Source of the DNA: Cladochytrium replicatum
Lineage: Eukaryota > Chytridiomycota > Chytridiomycetes > Cladochytriales > Cladochytriaceae
NCBI GenBank assembly: GCA_025526935.1
Contig: JAHLKD010000117.1
Span: forward strand, 62,001 to 126,000
Reading direction: 5' to 3'
Length of the DNA: 64,000 nucleotides
Made by a program: the position numbers and the translations under genes. Within the stretch, counting starts at the first letter, position 1. The number at the start of each line of letters is the position of its first letter. This document shows, one piece after another, positions 56,171 through 64,000 of the stretch. The notes below the pieces were generated by a model that was not told the DNA's origin, made no database searches, and was given only the letters and a program-made list of their open reading frames with translations.

Positions 56171-57535
56171 TTAGTATCCTCGACGACCGATCAAGTCTCT
56201 AATCCACTCCGCGATAGAGAATGCGAACGCAACCAGCGGGATGGGGATATAAGGTGCTACCCTGAAGCCAGTAGCTGTCTGCTGACCTGCAAAGTTCGGA
56301 ATCGCAATCCTCCCGCGAGCGATTAGATCTGCCCAGACGGGGTATCGTGCCGAAGCATATGGCGAAAATACTTGCTTCTGCAAATCCGCTTTGAGAGTCT
56401 GCTCGCTCCAGTTCGACTTTGCAAATTTGGCCAGGCTCTCACCGAGGAGCTCGGCGTCCTCCATAGCCAGACTCGCACCCAGACCGAGGCAGGGAAGCAT
56501 AGCGTGAGCCGCGTCACCGATGAGGATGACATTACCTTCCTTTGCATACGGGATCTGGAGAGCGTCGGTATCGCGCATGGCCCACGAGTAAATCTTCTTG
56601 CTGTCCCAGTCGGGGACAAGCTCGACGAGGTTGGTGAAGAGGTTGTCAAAGACTTTGGTCTCGGCAGCGAATGTCGTAGCGATCTTCTTCTTGGTGGCGG
56701 CGTCAATCATGGCCCAGGGCTTGTTCTCCTCGACACCGTGTTCGGCCCAGATCTTGTTCTGAGTGTCGTGGTTGAAGGAGATGGCCATGGCAATGCGGTT
56801 GTTGCTCAGGGGGAAGAACATGTTGGTGGCATTCTGGCCCATGTTGAATTGGAGGTAGGAACCGTTCGCGATCTCGCGGAAGTACTTTGGTGCAGGCTCG
56901 TTTTCTTTCACCTCAACCAGCATGTAGAGGATGTGGAAGTCAAATTCGTTGACCTTGGATTGGTCGGGGAAGAGCTGTCGGCGGGTGGGAGAATGTAATC
57001 CCTCACAGGCGATCACAACATCGAAGGCGAGGCTGGTGTTTAGGGGCGCATCTCCACCCTTTTGGGTCAACTTGACTTCAACTTCACCGCTCTCAGGGAA
57101 GGAAATGTTGTCGATCAAGCTGTTGCGAACCACCTTGGTGGTTTTGAGTTGGGCTTCCAAGTCGATGAGGAAGTGCTGGCGGAAAACCTCGAAGCAGTAC
57201 TTTGGGTCCTGCTGGACCGACATTTGCTTCTTGTCGCGGCGCTCGTCGTAGAAGCAGAATTCGGTCATCGGGTTCCCACGCTGGAGGGCAGCATCTTTCA
57301 CTCCGATCTTCTCGAGAGCACGAGCAGCACGTTCCTGGATGGCGTACTCGACACCTTCGTAGTCGGAGACACCACTGTTTTTGTCGATGATTGTGACTTC
57401 TACTGCGTCACCGGCGTAGCTCTCGAGAGCGAGCGCTGCAGTCAGACCCGAGGGACCGGCCCCGAGGATTCCAATGCGCAGCGGACGTTTGTGTTCGGGC
57501 TTTGTTGTCTGATCAACGGAAGGAGTGTTGCCCAT
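56171..57535 (-). CDS. FAD-dependent monooxygenase, copy B
   Basis: Intron-free, 454 residues. It begins MGNTPSVDQTTKPEHKRPL, an 11-residue N-terminal extension relative to copy A, then RIGILGAGPSGLTAALALES. Other blocks are SGVSDYEGVEYAIQERAARA, DVVIACEGLHSPTRRQLFPD, REIANGSYLQFNMGQNATN and VILIGDAAHAMLPCLGLG. The C-terminal hydrophobic segment ends SIAEWIRDLIGRRGY, identical to copy A over the last part. The N-terminal MGNTPS could be an N-myristoylation signal (Gly2), absent from copy A; this is inference. The relic at 35403 also starts MGNTPS, so it is closest to this copy. The start is only 268 bp from the divergent LRR gene. Confidence 0.88.
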   Translation of the reverse strand: MGNTPSVDQTTKPEHKRPLRIGILGAGPSGLTAALALESYAGDAVEVTIIDKNSGVSDYEGVEYAIQERAARALEKIGVKDAALQRGNPMTEFCFYDERRDKKQMSVQQDPKYCFEVFRQHFLIDLEAQLKTTKVVRNSLIDNISFPESGEVEVKLTQKGGDAPLNTSLAFDVVIACEGLHSPTRRQLFPDQSKVNEFDFHILYMLVEVKENEPAPKYFREIANGSYLQFNMGQNATNMFFPLSNNRIAMAISFNHDTQNKIWAEHGVEENKPWAMIDAATKKKIATTFAAETKVFDNLFTNLVELVPDWDSKKIYSWAMRDTDALQIPYAKEGNVILIGDAAHAMLPCLGLGASLAMEDAELLGESLAKFAKSNWSEQTLKADLQKQVFSPYASARYPVWADLIARGRIAIPNFAGQQTATGFRVAPYIPIPLVAFAFSIAEWIRDLIGRRGY

Positions 57536-57803
57536 GATGAATGTGTCCAGCTACCGGGGGAAGAAACGCGATCAACCTGTGATTACACCGGGGGAATCGT
57601 TTCCCAACGCACCTGTCTATTAAGTACGGGCGGATCGGGTGGGGCACTTGCGCTGGGAGGGCAGGATTGCTGCTCTTTGCACTTTTTGGGCGTGTGAGTC
57701 GGCCCGGTGGGGAGCGGTGTGGCGAGGCTAGGGGATATCCTGGGAGGGCACGCGTTTCGAGTGTTCCACAATGCTGTGCAGTGTATGCATCAACTAAAAT
57801 AAC

Positions 57804-59593
57804 ATGTCACTGAACTACGACTGGAACCCGCTTGCTCCGTCCCGTTCGCAGACTATCCACGACGGGCTGCGAATCTGTCTAGCTCACCGCTTCTCTGGAG
57901 CGCACAGACTCACCTCAAAAGACCGCGCTCAGCTTGGCCACCTATGTGCCTTAAACACGCAATGGTACAAGATTCTGGGCCCACTCCTGTACGACCACCC
58001 CGTCTTTGGAAGTGGTCGATACTCGGCAATCAGAGCATTCTGCCTCTTCCTGGAAATCGGTCTCAAAAGGAAACAGATGGTTGAAAAGGGCTATGGAAGT
58101 GTGTTTGCACACTATCGACCGTCACCATTCGAATTTGTGCGGACGATTGATGTGAGAGACGTGGAGGAATCGCTGTATCAGGAGGTTCCAGAGACATGGC
58201 TGCACGACCTTGGTTCAATCTGTCCCGAACTCGAGGCATTGGTCATTGGACAGGCGACGTTTTTTACAGACACCAATATTCGCAGCGCTGTTGTTGCGAG
58301 CAAGAGTTTGACATCCGCTGCCAAATTCAAATACGGAGGGGCCACATCTTCGTCATCCAGCAGCAGCATATTTTTTCCGCGCTTGACAACAGCGGATTTG
58401 TCCGGGGCGAACAACATTTCACCAAACTCATTCAAACTGTTCCTCGGCTTGATTCCAAAAACTTTGCTGCTCGTCGATATCTCGTTCTCATCTCCACTGA
58501 AACTTTTTGGGGCTTCGCTTGTACTGGAAATCGCTCACCATTGCACTTCACTTCAGGCACTTCACATCGGCGGTATGTCGTTATGAGAGGATAATATACA
58601 TGGCTAACTCTAAATAACAGGGATGACATTTGACAACGGGCAGCAGCTGGCGTCGGCCATTCAAATGTATGTATTCAAAAATCATTAAGCAAGGAATGTT
58701 GATTGATTCCTTTCTCTAGCCTTCCTATCCTTACAACACTGGACATACGAAGCTGCAACTTCCTGACCGATTCCATCGTCCAAAGTCTGCTCGCCTCCAC
58801 CTGGATGGACACCAACACCTCACTTCCCCCACCATTCTCTGCAGAGGCCGACTCGAACCTTCCACCAGAATATTTTGACACCATCGAGACCCTCATCGCC
58901 TCCGAAAACTTTCACATAACCGACACATCTCTGAGAACGATCGCGCATTCCGCTCGCACCGCGTTTATTCGAAACCTCGACCTGTCGCGATGCCCAAAGA
59001 TCCGTCTCGACCCTTCTATACTCGCTCTTCTCCGGAACGGACTGACGTACCTCGAATCCCTTTCTCTCGACCACCCAAACGTCACCTCTTCCGACCCGCG
59101 ACCATGGGCCGACCCAATCGGGGACCTTCCGAACCTCCAGCGCCTCACCTTCACGGCTATCCGCGAATCGCATTCCGCGCTCTTTGTCGCGCGCGTCGTG
59201 TTCAGAATGCTCACGCGCAAAAACGCAGGGAATGCGAATGTGAGAAAGGTGGTGCGGCTTGTGCGAGAGACGTACGAGTCCGACTTTATCGTGACGGACA
59301 TGTATGCGGTTGTGAGGGAGAACGTGAGAGCAAGTCAGCAGAGTGGACGACAGCTGCGTGGACGGGAGGAGCTTGTGAGGGTGATTCAGGAGATGAAGAA
59401 GAATGAGAATGGGAATGCGTTTGTGGACGTTGGAGAGCGAGAGGAGAGGATGTGGAAAGAAGCGTCAGAATTGTTTAGGGATACGGTGGTGAACGATGCG
59501 AGTGTTGACGAGATGCGGGGAATGGTGAGGACTGTTGCGCCTGGTGCTTGGAAGTCAATGTTCGGGATTAATTTGTACATGAACGAGGACTGA
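57804..59593 (+). CDS. Leucine-rich-repeat (F-box-like) protein
   Basis: Exons 57804-58572, 58621-58666 and 58720-59593 encode 562 residues. The start region (RAQLGHLCALNTQWYKILGP then LLYDHPVF) looks like the second half of an F-box and linker. LRR-like units follow: LTTADLSGANNISPNSFKLF, LQALHIGGMTF, LTTLDIRSCNFLTDSIVQSL, IRNLDLSRCPKIRL and LESLSLDHPNV. Such proteins usually select substrates for SCF ubiquitin ligases, but a full F-box is not certain. The C-terminal 130 residues are charged helices without repeat. The second exon is 46 bases. No signal peptide or membrane segment is seen. Confidence 0.7.
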
Positions 59594-59770
59594 AATGTTG
59601 CTCTCAGCAGTTGTTTCTGTGTTGCAAAACATAATACCAAGTTACAGAATGAAAAACGTCATACAACTCAATAAAACCATTCTTCAGTCGTAAGGTCTGT
59701 CGTCCATACATACAAACTACAGCAAATTCACCTGGTAATTATGTACTCGCCAAGTATATCCCGATCCTTT

Positions 59771-62700
59771 CTACTCATGGAGGGATCTCAAAGACTTTGT
59801 TTTGACAGCGTGCTTGGTTGGGAGGGCATGGTCTACTCGGAAGTGCCTCCAAACCTCCACAAAGCTTTTGCTAGGTGCTAACTGACCTTGCTCTGGCTCC
59901 CGTACATGCTGCAAATGGCCTATCAGCGCTACTCCGGCCCGCACTGTCTGCCACCTGTTCCGGGCCCGTGTTGACTCGGATGAAATCACTCTGTCGATCA
60001 TCTGAACCTCCTCCACCGTGATGACGGCTTCGTCCTGATGTGATGATGGATGTACAGGCTTTTCATTTACTTCCCAACCTGCAGTTTTGACCACCATCGG
60101 GGTATCTGATGATTGCTTTGTAAGCAGGGCGTTTTTGCTCCCGCCAAGTTTGTTGATGGTGTGTCGGCTTGCTCCCGGTTTTGTCAATCCGTTGCTGCTA
60201 GCGCCGAATTTGAACATCTCGTCTGTGCTTTTCTTTGTCTCCCCAAAGGACATGGATTCTCCGGATGTAGATTGACCGACTTTCCTCTGTCCATATCTAA
60301 TCAAGAACCGCCGCACAAGAATCAGCATCCCCCTTGCCAACAGCATCCATGGGAAGTTCCCCAATGCGATCGAAATGCAAAGAACCCATCCTTGCCAATC
60401 AAGCGACACTGTCTGCACGAACCCCTGTCCAAACATGACCACAAGCACCTGTATGCCCGCAATGATCACCATGATGAGCAAGAACACCTTATTTCTAAAG
60501 AAACCCTTGAACACGTTGATCTCCCCGTTCAGCTGCCTCGCCATCGTCTCGTTCGAAATCTGCATCAATATGAACGTCGTGAACACGATCGTCTTTGTGC
60601 GTTTCTCGGCCCACGTGTCGTAGGTTACGTCGGCGGGAACTTCGCCGTGGGGGAGAAAGTGGCTGTCGCCCATGCCGTGGATAAGAATAAAGAGCAGTGC
60701 GGTGGTTTGGTAGGCCATTTGGAGACCGATGAATTCCCACATGCGGGTGGAGATCAGGGCCTCGTTACGGGCGTGTGGGGGCTGGTCGAGGATGTCGTCT
60801 TCGGGCTCGTCGGAGGCGAGTGCGAGGGCGCCGAGGGAGTCCATGATGAGGTTGACCCAGAGAAGTTGGACGGTGGTTAAGGGGGATGTGCCGTAGATCA
60901 TAGAGCCGATGAAGGTGATGATGATGGCAACAAGGTTCACGCCGAGTTGGAACTGGAGGAATTTTCGGACTGAGTTGAGGACGTTGCGGCCCCATTTGAC
61001 AGAGTTTACGAGCGATGCAAAGTTATCGTCCAACAAGACTGCATTTTGACATGTTCAGGAATAGCTGCTAAAGATAATGTGATTTAGGATCAACTTACCA
61101 ATATCGGATGCGTTCATTGCAATCTGTGTGCCATACAATCCCATGGCAAAACCGACGTCGGCCTCTTTCAAAGCAGGAGCGTCGTTTGTGCCGTCTCCCG
61201 TCACCGCGACAACCTCTCCCATATCCTTTAGAAGCGAAACGAGTGTGTATTTGTCTGCTGGGGAAGACCGTGCTAGTACTTGTAATCGAGGTGCAACTTT
61301 CTTCTTGTCCTCCTCCGAAAGATCTCTGAATCTTGGTCCCTCCATTGCGATCCCGTCGTCAAACAAGATACCAGATTCTCGCGCAATCTTGCAGGCCGTC
61401 AGAATGTTGTCTCCGGTAACCATCTTGATTTTGATCCCGGCCTTCTGGCACCGCTCGACTGCAAACGCGACTTCCTTTCGCAACGGATCTTTGATTCCGA
61501 CAAGACCCAAAAACACCAGGTCGTGCTCGGGATCGTCGCGATATCCCTGTCCCTCGATCGTGGTCAGTTGGTGATCACTGTCTTTGTAGGCGAGTGCAAG
61601 AGTTCGGAGTCCTTCGGACGCCCAGGCTTTGATGGCTTCCTGGAGCTTTGCGACGGTTTTGGGTGATATTGGGGACACTGTTGTGCACTTTGGATCCACG
61701 ATGTGCGTACACAGGCCGAGAACAATCTCAGAAGCACCCTTCGTGTAGAGTCTGTACTTTTTGGGTTGGCCTGGCGCGGCGGCTGTTGGCTGAACCAGCG
61801 TCGACATACGCTTCCGATCGGACGAGAATGACCAAACACCGTTATCGACTTTCACGACGCTCTTTCGAACCTCGGCGTAATCAATCCCGATCTTCTTCAT
61901 CAGCACAAGAAGTGCCCCTTCCGTTGCGGACCCAACAAAAGTTGGAACAGAGTCGTTTTCGCCGTACTTTACAAAACATGTTGAGTTCATAGCAATGCCC
62001 TCGCTCAGGAGCGCTGCGGTCTTATTGTCAAATGTGGTGGGACAATACGCTCGCGCGTCCTGCTCGCCCGATCCTTCGCCGTGGAATATTGTGTCTCCGA
62101 CCATCGCCTTGACGACCGTCATGCGATTCTCAGTAAGAGTCCCGGTCTTATCTGTGCAGATGCACGTCGCTTCGCCCATGGTCTCTGAAGCATCGAGATG
62201 CCGCACAAAGCACTTGTCGCGGATCATCTTGAACATGGAGAAGGCGAGCGAGATTGTTACAGCGAGCGGTAGGCCTTCAGGCACGGCGACGACGACGATG
62301 CTGATCCCGATGACAAAGTTCTCCGCGAGATCCTGGAGACGCATGAGCGTCATGTTGGACGACTCGGCTGAGCTGTATGTCGCGCAGGTGTTTCCATGAG
62401 TCGGGCTCCCGTTGGCGAAATCGATTGCCCAGCGGATGGTGAGGCCGACGAAAGTTAGGATCCCGGCGGCGACACCGACTTTCCCGATTAGGACGGCGAC
62501 GACTTTGAGTTTGAGCTGGAGGACGGTTTCTTCGCCCTGGGCTTCGTTGAGGAGTTCTTGGATCTGACCGCCGCTTGAACGCGGTCCGACTGCCGCGACG
62601 AGAAAGGTTCCGGAGCCTTCTGAGACTTGAGTGCCTGAGAATAGGAATGGTGCATTCGCGCTCTTTTTGACAGGGATGGATTCACCGGTAAGTGGGGACT

Positions 62701-63841
62701 CATCGATGACAAGACGGTTGCTTTTGATGAGAATTCCGTCTGCTGGGATCTCGTCCCCAACGACCACCTCGACGACATCGCCGACGATCAAATCCCAAGA
62801 GGACATTTGATCTTCTTGGCCCCCACGGATCACCTTGACGCTCTTGTCTGACTGAAGCAGGAGCAATTTTTTAAATTTTCGGTCCTTTGACCAGTCATTT
62901 CCTGCTGTCACTGATAACACTATCACAACTGCAACGACGATTGCGAGACCCTCGACATAACCACCCGCTGGGCAGATTGCAGTACCGAGCGCCATCACAG
63001 TTACTGCACCAATGATCAGAATCTTGATAATGGGGTCATCTTTGATGGTTTCCCAAACGATTTCAATGATGGTGATCGACCGCGGAGGCGGAATAACGTT
63101 CATCCCAAACGACTCAACTCTCTGATCCTTATCGACTGCTTCAAGCGCTGGTGGATTTTTGCCCGAAACATCTTTCAATGTATCACCGCCCTTCCCTTTT
63201 CTCCCAACTTTGTTTCCTGCATCCTTGCTCGCCAGCCCCCCCTTTCTCACGATATCGATTCCCTCAGACAGGTTCGTTCGTAACGATATCGCGACACCTT
63301 CGACGCCCCCAAACTCATCATTCAACAAATCTACTTGGGCTGGGGACGTTCTATTGTCGAAGCTGACGAGCCGGCCCAGGTCAGCCACATTCAATCCGTA
63401 CTCGTTTGGCGGAAGGCTTTTTATCCTGTCGATCAGTGACTGGAGTGCTTGCTCCTTCATCATAGCCTCTGGACTTGGGGTATCTATGCTGTTCGAGGAA
63501 GAGTTCATGAAATCACTTTGTCTGTGGACACTGTCTGTTTTTGAAGGAGGTGATGTCGACTCCAAGTGCTTGTTCTGAGGTGTCTCCTCATCACTCAGGG
63601 AAGGCATACGGTTTGGGGTTGGGGAGTTTAGGATCTTCAGTCTGGAATCGACGCTGGTGACTCCGCGGTTCGAGGCGGTCCCGAGAGGGATGCTCGGGCT
63701 GGATCTGACTGGCGGGAGTTCCGGGCGGGCAGGGTGGCCGATGCTGTTTCGAACACTGTCATCCCGGTCTTCTGGAACGGTTCCTGGGGCATCGACGTCT
63801 ATGGCATTTGGGAGACCCATGGTGTGTTCACCACCTCTCAT
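59771..63841 (-). CDS. PMC1: PMC1/PMCA-type Ca2+-transporting ATPase
   Basis: Exons 63841-61099 and 61038-59771 encode 1336 residues. P-type Ca2+ pump of type IIB, vacuolar in yeast and plasma-membrane in animals. The N-terminal tail is Ser/Pro-rich. The M4 motif is VAVPEGLPLAVTISLAFSM, the phosphorylation site [17 protein letters not shown], the ATP-site KGASEIVLG, then VTGDNILTACKIA and VAVTGDGTNDAPALK. M5-M6 follow as FLQFQLGVNLVAIIITFIG and WVNLIMDSLGALALA, the type IIB hallmark. The intron (60 bp) splits SDIVLLDDNF. The long C-terminal tail contains a basic amphipathic stretch, ARNRWQTVRAGVALIGHLQH, resembling the calmodulin-binding region of animal PMCA. The ATG at 63820 is an alternative start. 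Confidence 0.93.
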
Positions 63842-64000
63842 AGGAGGATCAAGTTGTTGCAATATGGAGGATGAAAGAAAAGGTCAATGCTGTTAGATCA
63901 ATTGATGTGCCTGGTATCAAATGAAGTTATAAACAACCCTGAGAGCCAATCACTTTAAGTTCGGCAACAGCTCTTCCTTATTTGAGCGATCTCAATTGAT
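63842..64000. other. Upstream region of the Ca2+-ATPase gene
   Basis: The final 159 bases are the promoter side of the minus-strand pump gene. No motif is recognised. Confidence 0.4.

Noticed and set aside
56372-57697. Plus-strand ORFs of about 210 codons
   Set aside because: Antisense shadows of monooxygenase copy B with Val/Leu/Glu bias; no domain.
60113-60880. Plus-strand 255-codon ORF, His/Asp-rich
   Set aside because: It is antisense to the Ca2+-ATPase second exon; no domain.

Overview
The window looks like nuclear DNA of a fungus, most likely an early-diverging zoosporic (chytrid-like) one. Almost every protein gene is split by short introns of about 48-90 bp with GT...AG ends. Fungal regulators are present: a BCK1-type MAPKKK, a PCL-type cyclin, a YPD1-like phosphotransfer protein, HSP104 and an ENA-type ATPase. 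They sit beside genes more familiar from animals or chytrids, such as a TTC9-like TPR protein, a PMCA-like calcium pump with a long tail, and a relic array of ~28-residue repeats carrying a WW pair. The placement is inference; no rRNA or mitochondrial marker is present. I see no tRNA, rRNA or CRISPR array.

Layout. 0-5.6 kb: 5'-truncated BCK1-like MAPKKK and a PCL-type cyclin (+). 7.1-9.8 kb: ataxin-10/CTR86 homologue (-, 8 exons). 10.5-11.1 kb: HPt protein (+). 11.8-13.9 kb: single-pass membrane protein with a cytosolic SH3 domain (-). 14.3-14.8 kb: relic of a METTL21-type methyltransferase (-). 15.3-16.6 kb: farnesyl diphosphate synthase (+). 17.1-18.5 kb: RING protein with four Cys-rich repeats (-). 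18.6-19.5 kb: Ure2-like GST (-). 20-20.8 kb: decayed WW-repeat array (+). 20.9-21.9 kb: BTB-like protein (+). 22.3-25.2 kb: membrane-anchored START protein (+). 25.6-28.4 kb: a methyltransferase and its dead tandem copy (-). 28.8-29.4 kb: Yippee protein (+). 29.6-32.5 kb: SUN-domain protein (+). 32.8-34.1 kb: CinA/FLAD1-like MoCF protein (-). 34.2-35.1 kb: TTC9-like TPR protein (+).

35.4-42.1 kb is a gene graveyard. It holds a broken FAD monooxygenase copy, a coiled-coil relic, a decayed Ty3/gypsy chromovirus, several tandem repeats and an XPB-like helicase fragment. Ordinary genes resume with a UDP-glycosyltransferase-like gene (42.1-43.6 kb, +), a broken small secreted-protein ORF, and HSP104 (44.9-47.7 kb, +) with heat-shock elements and a TATA box. 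These are followed by an ENA-type P-ATPase (49.1-53.1 kb, -), two tandem FAD monooxygenases (54.1-57.5 kb, -), an LRR-like protein (57.8-59.6 kb, +) and a PMC1-type Ca2+-ATPase (59.8-63.8 kb, -).

There are no operons, and neighbouring genes are mostly functionally unrelated. The clearest evolutionary theme is local duplication followed by decay: the methyltransferase pair, the monooxygenase trio and the repeat array. Exon joins were derived by hand from reading frames and splice signals, and summed exon lengths were checked for divisibility by three for most genes. No database search was possible, so family names rest on motif recognition.
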